A stretch of DNA of 64,000 nucleotides. Source: Rhododendron vialii. Taxonomy: Eukaryota > Streptophyta > Magnoliopsida > Ericales > Ericaceae. Each line of letters starts with the position of its first letter. Positions within the stretch are counted from its first letter, which is position 1. Where the stretch lies: positions 5,581,501-5,645,500 of the forward strand of contig NC_080569.1 in the NCBI RefSeq assembly GCF_030253575.1, written 5' to 3'. Shown one piece after another: positions 53,201-64,000 of the stretch. Both the position numbers and the translations under genes were made by a program. The notes beneath the pieces are model-generated. The model worked only from the letters and a program-made list of their open reading frames with translations, searched no databases and was not told the origin of the DNA.

Positions 53201-53559
53201 TAAGTCTCTTGTGCAGCTTTTCCATGCTCAGAATCTGTAAATTCTACCTCTTTCAGTGTTACCAACGGTATGCGATTCACACTTCTTATGATCATCAGCC
53301 TTCTCCATGTTGTAAATTATATTTCAGGTTTATGAGTTACGTACGGTCAATGTGAACAATAGTATTGGGCAATTTTCATGCACATGGGTCACTTAGTAGA
53401 TCGCTTGAACTACACATGAAGCAGCTGTAGTTGCTCGTACATATACTTCTTTGCCATCAGAGATTTTCTTTTTTCTTTTTTTCTTTTGGTCAAAGGGATT
53501 AAGCTAGCATTGATTAGACAAAATAGAGTACACCAGTCTGGGCAATGCAACCCTCGGGC
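53201..53559. other. PUB9 3' flank
   Basis: 3' untranslated region and spacer. No separate feature seen. Confidence 0.4.
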
Positions 53560-54120
53560 ATCTGCCATTAATTGAATTTAAACTGAACTTTGCATTTTAT
53601 CTAAATGATGGAAACCCAAATTTGCCAACCAGTCTGCGCAAGTATTTCCTTCGCGATAAACTATGGTTCACCTCTGTCACTCTTAGCTGCTGGAATAGGT
53701 ACCTGCAATGGTTCACTCCTACCTGCTGCAATATGTACCTGCCAATTGTTCAATAATGCATTCAGTTGTTGCGTTTCTTCACAAGGTGTAGCAAGTGGCT
53801 GCATCATGACCATGGAGTCAGTTTACGTTTCCAAGTTTGGTAATTGGAGTCTAGTCGCTAATTGCAATCCATCTCTCAACCCCCACAATTTCTGCAGTCA
53901 AACAGGTGGCTGCCCCAATGTTTCTGCAATACCCAGCTACCCGGTTTCCATGATGGTCTCGTATTAGACCTCCTGGCGCCGTCTGTGTCGAATTGCACCA
54001 CAATGCTCCATCTGAGTTTAACTGAAACCCATCCGGTTTAGGTGGCCTCCAACCCATTATTTGCCATATCGGGACCCTGGTCTCAATCCGTCTGCCTGCC
54101 AAAGTTTTCCATTCTCGTTA
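53560..54120 (-). mobile_element. Degenerate RNase H domain of a LINE-type element
   Basis: On the minus strand the translation reads WRPPKPDGFQLNSDGALW, GGLIRDHHGNRVAGYCRNIG and CLTAEIVGVE. After stops and an expanded stretch it continues VYREGNTCADWLANLGF. These are the N-terminal, central and C-terminal signatures of the RNase H domain (RVT_3 type) carried by plant LINEs. In-frame stops and a repeated acctgc/aggtac segment (53700-53750) show decay. No reverse transcriptase is attached. It might instead derive from a stand-alone RNase H-like gene. Confidence 0.72.
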
Positions 54121-54692
54121 TGTTTTGATATGTTTGCTTTTGTGTTTTCTAGTAACTCTTGCACTTGGTTGTTAGTAGATTGCTGGAACTTTGCTTGGAA
54201 GTGGCAATTGTGATCTTTTTTCTTGTTTGAAAACAGATGGCCCCATTTGTTTTGTCTGCACTTCACATTCAATGTGAGCCCATTTCATTGGATATTGGAA
54301 TTTCTCATTTAAATATAGGATGGTACCTTATCTACATCTTTGATTGTCGAAAATTCCAATACTTCAATGACTGGAGAACAAAGCAAAACCTTGTCGTTGT
54401 TGCCATCTTTGAAAAGGAAAAAATTGAATGAATGGCTGAGGATTAGATTCCATATGAAACGGGAGGACAGTGTCCACATTGAATGGCATTTTGGTATCTA
54501 CTGCTGTGGTCCATCTAAAATGCAGCCCTCTCCTTTTTGTGAACGCACTTTTACCCTTCAACCTCTCTTTATTATCCCATCACAATCAATGTTTCTGCTC
54601 TCCTTTTTCTCATGTGGGAATGGACGTGGCATGTTCTTGAAAGTAGTATATTTTTAGGAGGCACAATATTTTTAGGAGGCACAATTTTTAGG
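54121..54692. other. Spacer, possibly upstream LINE remnant
   Basis: No gene recognised. Just before 54693 the phrase tttttaggaggcacaa is tandemly repeated. Confidence 0.4.
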
Positions 54693-54933
54693 AGGCCCCG
54701 TTTCAGAACTCAAAAAAAGCCCTTATTTTTTAAGAAGGCAATTTCAAGCTAAAAAATGAGGGATTTATTGAAATCTAAAAATATACACTATAGATCTTGT
54801 TTGAAAGATCTCATTGAGATCTTTTATACGATGCAAAAAAAATTAAAAATTTATTTTTCATTTACATTATTTTTGAGTTTGAAAATGTAAAATAAGCTAC
54901 TTATTTTTTAATAAGGTTTCTGGAACGGGGCCT
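54693..54933. mobile_element. hAT-like MITE, GGCCCCGTTCCG family
   Basis: The ends aggccccgtttcagaactca and aggtttctggaacggggcct are inverted. The interior (ggcaatttcaagctaaaaaa; cattatttttgagtttgaaa) matches 45035-45276. It directly abuts the element at 54936-55077. Confidence 0.72.
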
Positions 54934-54935
54934 AA

Positions 54936-55077
54936 GCGCTAGTCGGACGGTCGGCTATCTTAGAGCGATTAATCAGTATATATTAATTAATAATCGACGA
55001 CTAATTGTTAGTTGGACTTAATCGGATAGGCTCCACCAGCAATTAATTGCCGATTAATTTCTTATTTTAGAACACTG
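54936..55077. mobile_element. Truncated copy of the RPS8-intron MITE family
   Basis: Contains agcgctagtcggacggtcgg and aattaattgccgattaattt and ends ttttagaacactg, the reverse complement of 18975-19156. The end next to the hAT-like MITE is missing. Confidence 0.6.
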
Positions 55078-57335
55078 AGGAAGGATTATTCATACAAATG
55101 GTACATATCTCCTCTTCCCTACTCTCTCAAAATGACAGTGGAGCCCATTGTCATCGAGATCATTGCATTATGAGAGGTGACGGACCGTACCCATGAAATG
55201 AAATAGTTTTGAGTTGCATGGTAGTATATAATGGTAAAGACGGGGGCGGGCGGGAAAACGATTGTACTAGTAAAGCTTAAATAAATACAAGAAACATATG
55301 TTCCCTCGACATTGATAGCAACGAGTATAACAATGCATGAAGAAAAAATCTACTAGCATTGTGCACACAAAGTAATTATTCAGTCGCCACATGATGCTCC
55401 GGACCATTTCAAAATCACGTATTTATATAAAGTTACACTTAGTATGGCCAGGGGAATGTGTGGTTGGAGTCCAATTTTCATTCCCTCTAATTTTGTAAGT
55501 TTTGAGCCATTGCGTGCCCATCTAGAACCCCACTCATCTCATAGCTCGGGTGCAGAACTTTATTCACACCAAAAATTATAAACAAATCATACTTGTGGAA
55601 CAATAATTAGACAACACAATTACTTTTAAATCTTAAAACAATTGATTTTATTCTCACAGATGACATTCGTTTATACGTCTATGGATGCCCAATTAGACTA
55701 ACTCGTGGCCTGGATTAACTACTCTGTTCGATCATTATTGTAGGTACGGTGAAACCACAAACATTATTCCCGCAAATTGATTGATTCTTTTAGAAAGAAG
55801 ATGACAAGTTTAAGTAGGCCCATCTCCCATGGAAGAACCAATCACAAGCACATACGTACAACATTTTACGATTTAACAATTGGGTAGTAAAAAAGCACAC
55901 AACAAACAGAAGACAAATCCAATGATATGCTTACACAAGGCTTTACGAGGTATCGAGTAAAGATGATAATAATTTCACTCTCTATCTAGTCCCCTCATTT
56001 TTTCTTATAACGAAAATAAAAGTGCATGTCTAGTACCTATTATCTCCGTCAGGAAGTAATACTCATTCAGACCACAACACTACCTGTAGAGGACCTCACC
56101 ATAGGTATGTAGATATGTCGGGACCGAAGCTAAAATCCCACGTGTGGATAATGCAAGGATACGCTTAGCCACAATAAGGGGCTACGAGGACTCAAACTGG
56201 GCCATATCCAATCAAATCCGAGTTTCCACCACTCAGTTAGTTTGAAGGAGGGCAAAAAGGCAATTTCACATATCAACTCACTTAGGCAATTGCTGACTAA
56301 GGAGAAACATAATAGACCATTTAAACACACACACAATACCCTTTAAACACCACTCATTTAGCTTGACGCTCTTTGTTGACCCCTATTATTGGTGGCAATA
56401 ATATGCGATGCTTTATTGTTGCTTTTGATGTGAAAACTGTGCTGACGAGACACAAACAAAGGCCAATGTTCTCCTACATGTCATGCCGGCTGTCCATAAG
56501 TGATAGAACCCAACATGTTCTAGTCATCCATCCTTTCACGCTTGATGTTTGCAACATGTCTAATGACTGAGTTATTGGTGGAAGATGAATCATCTTCTGT
56601 CTTTCCTCTTCTTATCCAAAGGGATTTTCTGGCCCTTGCATAGAACCATTTTGTTAATCTACATTCATGATTAGTACATTCAAAGCAATAAAACCCCACT
56701 TAAATCAGTGGATTCTACTAGAGAAACAAGTATGAGCATTGAGTAATCTCACAAGTCACAACCCTTTGAAAAAGGATGAACAAAATAGGATTCGAGTCTG
56801 GCAATGAGGTAACATGTTACTCGGAATAAAAAAGTTGCGCGAGAATTCCAGCAGCACGCGAATTTATACCCACTCAAGGTTTATACCGGTTTAATATCAC
56901 AAATACAAATGAAAACACTGCCATCCCAGCAGATTAATTCTGAGGACCTCTTAAGCCAACTAGCCTTGCACACATAATATGAGAATGCTTGTCATAGCAA
57001 CTAGGACACAATTAAAAGCTCAGTCAACTGGCTCCCTTTGGTACAATTTGTCTTAAGAGGAAAGATTGTTTGATCATCTCTATCGCAAATGAGAAGGCAA
57101 TCTCTCTATCACACCAGAATTCATCTTCAAGCAAGGTTCAATAAGCTGTACAAAATACAATAAGCCATATCACCTGTACAGTTTGAGAAGACTGCAAAGC
57201 AAACACGTTCGCTGGTGCATCAGGACAACAATTGGGGCCAATCAATCTGTTGTGGCAAGAGGGTTTCAAGGGATGACCAAATATTCATACTCGATTCTTG
57301 CCCCTCTCTTTTATAACAATTCAACTCTTTAACTT
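55078..57335. other. Intergenic plus CHIP 3' flank
   Basis: No gene supported. The end near 57000-57335 is probably CHIP 3' untranslated region and trailer. A reverse B-box-like gactcaaactgggcc occurs at about 56190. Confidence 0.4.
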
Positions 57336-60300
57336 TCAATCCATCTTGTATGCCCAGCCATGCTTGTCTAGAAATGCATGCACTGCTTCTTTAATGGCCA
57401 AATTTGGTATCAGTTGGTATAGGTGCAGAGGTTCACGTGTGATCGGATCAAACTCTCCCACCTGACTTGTTGATGAAAGAAATCAATAATAGATGACGGA
57501 AATCAAAACTTAATCATGCAAGTCAAGCTCCAACTTTACCTTCTCCATATGCTCAAGGATCACTGCCCTCTCATACGAAAGCCCACTCGGAGTAATGACA
57601 GGATCACGGAATATATCCAGCGTTATTTTACAACATAGGTAATCTGGCACCTGAAATCCGCAATCACGGAGGAAATCACAAAATTAAGGGCCTAAACCTC
57701 TTGTGAAGGGCAAGAACAAATAAGGCCCCGTTCCGCAAAAGTTCTTATTTTTTAAGTATTTATTTTCGGCTTTACAAGATAGGTCATTCTCTCACAATAC
57801 ATCACCTTCAATTCGAAAAATTTCCTTAGCAGAACAGGGCCTAAGTGTACTTAATGGCTTAATGCCCACCTCTGTTGGTAAGTCAGCTTCGGCCGCTTTC
57901 TCAAATACTTGTCCTAGAGCCTCCAATTGCGCAGAATTGGAATCAATAGTATCATCTAAAAACCCTTCGATTTGGGAAGAATCAAGTGAAAGTTTCTCTT
58001 TAAGAGCAGACTCACAAGCTTCTCTGAGGTACGCAACAAACAAAGACAAGGTAAGGTCAACATCACAATGGACACAAATGTCTAAGCGCAAAAACTTTAA
58101 AGAGCTTTATGAGAGCTTAGACAGGGAGCCCTTTCAAACATCAAAGTCTCACTTCAAGGTTTGCAATTCCCATGAACGTTTGTTAGATTCATGCTCCCAT
58201 TCCAGGTATTTGGCTTTTGCAAGTTCCTGCCATATCTCCTCAACAATGTAACTCTGTGGGTTGGCACCCCTCCCAAGATCCAAAGCCTACATGAGTAATT
58301 TAGATTACATCTCAGCCAGTTTGGATTTATCATGCTCAATGGTTGAAAAGGATAAACAAAATTCCCGTTCAGAAAAAAAAAAAAAAAAAACAATGATAAA
58401 AAACCATGCATGCTAATCCCCAGAGGAAGGGAAAAAAAGCATGCATTGCACAGACTTCTCATCAGAAACAAGTAAAGCGTTAACAGAGAAGCGCAAAGGT
58501 CTAAAAGCTAATCCACAGCGCGCGCATGCACACAAAAAGAAAAAAGAAAGAAACAATGCATGCATTGCACAGACTTTACATCGGAAACTAGGGAAAAGTG
58601 TTACTAACAGAGAAATGCAGCAGAAATTACGCAAGAAAACTAAAGATTCCACATTTTTCTCAGCAAATGAAAAATAAAAGCCACTAGAAACAGAAAAAAA
58701 GCATGCATTGCACAGACTTCTCATCAGAAACAAGTAAAGCGTTAACAGAGAAGCGCAAAGGTCTAAAAGCTAATCCACAGCGCGCGCATGCACACAAAAA
58801 GAAAAAAGAAAGAAACAATGCATGCATTGCACAGACTTTACATCGGAAACTAGGGAAAAGTGTTACTAACAGAGAAATGCAGCAGAAATTACGCAAGAAA
58901 ACTAAAGATTCCACATTTTTCTCAGCAAATGAAAAATAAAAGCCACTAGAAACAAATCTCACTCAGAAATTACTATATGTCATTTTTGCATCAACTGGAC
59001 AACACAAAATATCTTAGGAGGAAGTTTATACTCTTTCCAATTCCTTGATTCCTTCAGCATATTCATGCCTTCGTTGCAATGCCAGCCCGAGCATGTAGTG
59101 GGCCTGTCATTTCCAGAAAACATGAGACCTAGGTTAGATTACAAAAGAAAATAATGAAATATGTATAAGCATCAGATAAAGATCTTAAACTTCAAGTTAG
59201 TTAGAAGAAGAATCTAAATATCTTATCTGCAATAAGCTAATGCCATACCATCCATCAGAAAAAAAACATCTTAACAACGCAAGCTAGCAGTGAAAAAGTC
59301 AAAATTCCTTTTTGAAGTGCAAATTGAAGATCTACTTTCTTTTGTAAGTGGTGGCACAAAACAATTTTCCTGTATCCTACACATTTAAGAACGTAATACT
59401 GGAGTGGTAACACGCTATAGGATCATGTCATAAGAAATTTCACATTGTCGCTCATAGAAACCAAAAAACAAAAAGAATAAAGGAACAACAAAGAACTGTT
59501 TGGCATATGAATTCAGATCAAGTAAATACATCAAACTTATTAGATGAAGTCCAACAGGCAACAGCCAATATTAAGCTTGACATTCGGTTGATCAACCACA
59601 GAGAAGTTTCATCGCTATCTGCAGTTAAGATGAGAAGCCTTCATCATAGTACCATGAGAATTCATGGTCCCACAAGATGACATTAGTCTATTCAAATTTC
59701 AAAGACCAAGAAAAATTATCAACACGGAATGAGGCGATATGGCATCTGAAATTCTGATCAGCCCTAAAACCAGGGTTATCACAATTCGCTGTAAAGGTTA
59801 CAAATTGCAATCCGGATCAGGTATAGCAATTGGCACGGGGATTCTAGTGATCTGAGTCATCTGACGATAAAAATGGCGTAGAGATGATAAATACACTATC
59901 ATATAACAAACAAACCCTCATAAATTAATCCCATTGATGATTTGTTAAGTACAATGTCATACATAGATGCTACTAGTACTAGAACTACCCGAAAAAATGG
60001 TTCGCATTCAGAACGAACTAATTTCGTTCAGACCTAACGATCCGAAGGAGCCTACCCCCACCGTACCACATTCCGAAGGGTATGGCATACCATGATCCCG
60101 TTCCCGCTTCACATATCGTGGCGATCCGCTATCCAGGATACCGTCTTCAACAACCAAAAGAGTGGTTAACAATAACTTAAGGCCTATACACCTAATTCCC
60201 CATTCTCCAATTTATGAAAGCAATATCACGCAGAAGTAGCATAGCAATTCTCACATTCTAAGCAGACCTTTAATTGCCATGTAGTATGGCAGCAATTAGG

Positions 60301-62303
60301 AAACATCATGGTTAAGGCAATCACCAAAAAGTAAGAAAAGGAGACCTTTAATCACAACATCGCATGGCATCGATTAGGAAATATTATGGTTAAGGCAATC
60401 ACTAAAAAGTAAGATTCATGGTACTAACCCTCCGGCAGAGAGCATATCAAAGATATCATGCCACATCTTTTGTTATCCATTCAGCCAGTATTTGACCTCT
60501 ATTAAAGGCTTTCTTGTTGTGGCCTCTTCATACAATTTGTTGAAGTCTGATTTACAAACTGACATCGTTTCAGTGGAAAGCACCTAAGCGAAGGTACCAC
60601 AAAAAGTTTTGTATTTCCCTAAACAGGGGATATTGTCATTAAAAGTCTAGATTGAGAAAGCACTTGCAGTTCCTCTGCACCTCAACGTGCCAAGTTAGAG
60701 GAAGATCTATTGTTTCAGCTAGAATTCATGTTCTACAACTGGACAACTGGAGATGTGACAAAGTTTTGTATGTATCTATTAACAAACCACAATTGTCAGA
60801 GACTCAAAACTTTTTTGTTGTATCCGCAAAAATAATTTCATTCATCATGAGGATACAAAATGAAATCACTACAATACAGTAGGAAAAGAAAAGCATAGAC
60901 ATAGCCTTAGAGAGTGCACAATACCCTCATACTACTGCGGCTTGCAAAATCTTAACCTACATCTTCGTCTCTTGAAGTTTTCAATTATCTCGAAAGAAAA
61001 CCATCTGGCAAAGAGCTCGCTCGAACAAAGACCCAAACTGCAACCCCTCGAACCACCGGCCACAACCTGCAACACCCAAGACCGCCACCGCTGCTACGAT
61101 CCCCAAAACATTGGCAAAGGAATCCTAGAACAAGTGCCTGTCTTCCATTTTGATATTATCCCCATTCCACTTTTCACCTTTCAACCATAGGAAATAAGTG
61201 CACAGTTTACACTATCTTTACGTGTATTCTAATATCATAAGAAACAAGAAGATTATAAGGCAAGTTATTCCACCTCCTTAACAAAACCCAAAGCAACCTT
61301 TTGATAGGTTTCTGAGCTGTAAGTTTTTTCCTTGAAAGGCTGAGAAAAGGACCTTTCCCAGGTACTCTTCCAATTCCAAACTTGAAGTTATTTCCATGTG
61401 ATTCTGTTGATTGAGCAACTTAAGGAGACTTCCGTGACAGACTCTTCCAAGCGAGGGAACACAATGGCGGAAATAGCAACAGATTTTGATGGAGTAGTAA
61501 GGTGTTGGTTGATTCCTGCTTATTCAGAACTCAAGCACCCTTCTTTATGCGTTATTAGGGAGTATTTTACTTTTTGCCCTTTGCTTCCGATTTTTCTTTG
61601 GAGGTAAATAGTCAAGAAAAGTTCCCCGTAGAAGGCGAGCGATGAGGCTTTCATCGAAACAAAGAGAGTTAACTGGGCCGGGTATATGTCGGGAAAGGGA
61701 GTTCCGCAAATAGTAGCTCGGCATCGAAAATCCGTAGACCATCACGAAAACCAATAATAAATGAAGGACATGGGGGGGAGGAGAGGGAAATCCCCAAAGC
61801 CAAAAAAAAAAAAAAAAATCCTGAAAACACTATGAAAAAAATGAACATTTGGGAGAATCCAAAACCCTAACCTTGAAAGAACTGTGATCGAGTTGAATTG
61901 CTCTTCTACAATCCTCTTCCACTTTCGTCCAATCACTACAGAACACGATAAACACAAATTGGAAAACCCCAATTTAAAGCATAATAATGTCGAGAAAGGG
62001 AACGTGATTGTACATACTTGCGCTTGCGATGACATAAAGCGCGATTGGTCCAGTACACGGGAACATTAGGGCACAGAGTGATGGCCTGTAAAACCCAACA
62101 CGAAGAAAAAAGGAGAATCACCCATGAATTCAAAATCCATACATACACACGTTGCTAATAGAAATATCAGAGAGACGTGTACAGACCTCAGTGTACGCAT
62201 CGATGGCGGCGCCGAAGCGATCTTTCTTGAAGTAGGTGTTTCCATCTTGTCTCAGCCTTTCTGCTTGTATAGCCGATGGGGATTCGGCCGCGGACGGAGC
62301 CAT
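57336..62303 (-). CDS. CHIP: CHIP: TPR/U-box co-chaperone E3 ubiquitin ligase
   Basis: Eight minus-strand exons: 62303-62187, 62085-62018, 61935-61872, 59103-59032, 58286-58153, 58023-57870, 57650-57540 and 57461-57336. They join in frame to 281 residues; AtCHIP is near 278. Three TPR units (about 12-115) carry clamp residues for the Hsp70/Hsp90 C-terminus: Asn22 (in RLRQDGNTYF), Asn53 (YWTNRALCH) and Lys83 before AHYMLGLALQRR. A charged helical linker (about 116-203) follows. The U-box (204-278) begins VPDYLCCKITLDIFRDPVIT and ends near IKEAVHAFLDKHGW. CHIP ubiquitinates chaperone-bound misfolded clients and, in plants, unimported chloroplast precursors. Intron 3 is 2.8 kb. Intron 4 holds a 262-bp tandem duplication and intron 6 a hAT-like MITE. 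Confidence 0.95.
57723..57842. mobile_element. Short hAT-like MITE in CHIP intron 6
   Basis: The ends aggccccgttccgcaaaagt and ccttagcagaacagggcct are inverted repeats of the GGCCCCGTTCCG family. The interior is reduced to about 120 bp in total, so this is an internally deleted copy. Confidence 0.65.
58432..58953 (+). repeat. 262-bp tandem duplication in CHIP intron 4
   Basis: The unit containing gcatgcattgcacagacttc to gaaaaataaaagccactaga is present twice with an exact period of 262 and, by eye, no differences. Each unit also contains a weaker internal copy of atgcattgcacagactt. Identical 78-residue open frames on the plus strand are by-products. Confidence 0.95.
60265..60411 (+). repeat. 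Diverged 78-bp tandem duplication in CHIP intron 3
   Basis: gacctttaat ... atggttaaggcaatcacYaaaaagtaag occurs twice, with differences in the first half. Confidence 0.75.
61387..61745 (-). other. Coding-like stretch in CHIP intron 3, unidentified
   Basis: A minus-strand frame (61545-61754) reads MVYGFSMPSYYLRNSLSRHI and PVNSLCFDESLIARLLRGTF, with unusually protein-like composition for an intron. I do not recognise it. It could be a transferred organellar fragment, an old transposon piece or chance. The rest of intron 3 shows no feature apart from the 78-bp repeat. Confidence 0.25.
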
Positions 62304-62560
62304 ATTCTCTCTCTATTTCTCAATCTACATCTAAAAACCAAAAATGTCTTTGAAGTTTGATCGGTAATCTGCAATCTCTATGGATAAGGGATTCAACGGG
62401 GGTTTGGGGGGTGAGGAGAGGTTCCGGGAACGCTCGATTGCGGGAAAGGCAGAGAGAGATAGAGAGAGAGACGACCTCCGTAGAAAACTGAAAAGGTCAC
62501 AGGGGACACTGTAGATTAGGTTGTGTTTGGATTGTGTTAAATTATTGTTGGAAAGTAACT
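62304..62560 (-). promoter_or_regulatory. CHIP 5' leader and proximal promoter
   Basis: On the minus strand a CT-rich leader (plus-strand gagagatagagagagagac, about 62452-62472) lies upstream of the start codon. Beyond it is GC-richer sequence and then AT-rich spacer. No clear TATA box. Confidence 0.4.
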
Positions 62561-64000
62561 ACTCCCATCAAATTAATACGCTACTGGAGTACTATAAAAG
62601 TAACTTTTTTAAAAATAAAAAGAATTTATTAATATCTAGTTACTACTTTTAAAAAAGATCCTTTTACAAATCAATAAGGAGCTTATATATTCAATTAGAT
62701 TTTGCACAAAATACTTTCTTTTTGGTAAGGGCAGTGATAATGTCAAAACAGTCTTTGTTGGTACCAAAACTCAACTGTATAAAAGTCTTATATATTGAGC
62801 ATGGTACAAACCTTTTTTGCACTTGAGTTTTGACATTAACAAAAATAATTTTGGCATTATTATTTTCTTTTGGTAAAACCACTGAGAAAATTTATAGGTT
62901 AATTTACAAAATACTCCTGTGTTGTTGCTGTATGTTTTGGACTGATTTCAGACACAACAGTTCCTACCCTTAGACACATAAATTTGACCCGTCCAAGATT
63001 GTACTAATAGTTTATCAAGTATCTCCATAAAAATTATAAATTCTCTAAGACAGCTCGATCAAAGTAAGGAATAATTTTGACGTCTTCTATTGACTAATAC
63101 AATACAATACGTTTTTTTGACTTCTTTCCTTTACGATTTGGTTGTTCACCCCGATCGAAATAAAACTATTTTCGTCTCATTCTATTCGCAAATACAACAC
63201 ACTTTTGATGTCTTTTCATTGTGACTTATTTATTAGGAGTCAAAGGGATCAACCATAACCAGAGTTGGGTTCTCACGCTTGGATTAGTGGATATGATGAA
63301 TCAGAGTAACAATTTATTCCGCTCTTCTCTTCTCTATATGGACCATACTTATATTTGGCTCTGTTTAGTGAAATGTTACTGACATTAATTTCAAGCACGA
63401 GGAACGAACAAAGGGTGATCAATAGTTTCGACCATCATGTGCTCTTTAAAAAAAAAAAATCTAGATATGCTGGTTACAAATGGATGATATCTTTCTAATC
63501 TTGGGCTGTGTTTTTTTCCTCCCCTTTTAAGAGCCTTGTTAATGTGTGCCATAAGGCACATGATGGGAATATATTATACCTCCAGAATTCGATTCCACTT
63601 CCATGGGAAATCTAAGCGTAATAATTGGGAGGGCAGCTGTTTATGTAATGGACGGAAATGCCCCAGCTTCACATGTTAAACATACCAACCCATGTTTTCT
63701 TCCTCGGTAATATTCTAAGCATGCATTGATCTCGATCAACAAATTTACTTTACAAAGGAAAACAGAAAAAGTCGGGCTATTAAGAAGCCGTTCTCCCTAA
63801 ATTTTGGTATTCTTTGTTTTGCGCAATTTGTTCTATCTTTTTAAAATTTTGGTTAGATTCACATTATGTTTATTGGATTAATTGTCCATCTCAACGAAAG
63901 GAGTCTAAAAATATGATCAAAAGCAAAAAAAAAAAAAATTCACTAAAGACGGAAAATACCAAACAACTGGTATTTTTGGTATCTTTGTCGTCTTATATGA
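62561..64000. other. Intergenic, nothing recognised
   Basis: AT-rich. Inverted words (tttgcacaaaatactttctt; ttttgccacttgagttttgac-like) near 62700-62880 suggest a worn MITE (tggtaagggcagtgataatg facing cattattattttcttttggt), but the ends are not clear. Confidence 0.4.

Noticed and set aside
58441-58939. Two identical 78-residue frames
   Set aside because: Produced by the 262-bp tandem duplication inside a CHIP intron; no homology.

Overview
The window is nuclear DNA from a flowering plant, most likely a eudicot. It is AT-rich, its genes contain plant-type GT-AG introns, and the spaces between genes are packed with small transposable elements and long CT/GA microsatellites. I cannot name the species from sequence alone. 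Nothing looks bacterial or viral, and I found no CRISPR array, rRNA gene or confident tRNA gene.

Seven genes can be modelled from end to end: an ER-type FK506-binding prolyl isomerase (FKBP15 class, + strand, 952-4937); a pectin methylesterase/invertase inhibitor (+, 8090-8593); 40S ribosomal protein S8 (+, 17002-20628); a CIB/bHLH62-78-type bHLH transcription factor (-, 29936-31913); a DUF506 protein (+, 40976-41884); a PUB9-like U-box/ARM ubiquitin ligase (+, 51043-53200); and the TPR/U-box co-chaperone ligase CHIP (-, 57336-62303). Every exon join listed keeps frame, and the protein lengths fit their families.

Between 19.8 and 28.6 kb lies a diverged tandem segmental duplication. The second copy carries a truncated S8 pseudogene. 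Both copies carry remnants of an F-box gene: one is cut short, the other is broken by several frameshifts and a 26-base G run.

The rest is mainly repeats: Mutator-like, hAT-like, Harbinger/Tourist-like and Stowaway-like non-autonomous elements, Au-like SINEs, two degenerate LINE remnants, a family of fold-back elements and many local tandem duplications. Several elements have recognisable terminal inverted repeats with candidate target-site duplications.

The clearest biological signal is gene order. From memory, bHLH - DUF506 - PUB9 - CHIP matches Arabidopsis At3g07340-At3g07370, while FKBP15 next to a CIB-type bHLH recalls At5g48560-At5g48580. The window may therefore preserve an ancestral block that was split between duplicated Arabidopsis segments. 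I did not find a convincing new biochemical system; the novelty here is in repeat families, duplications and genome structure.
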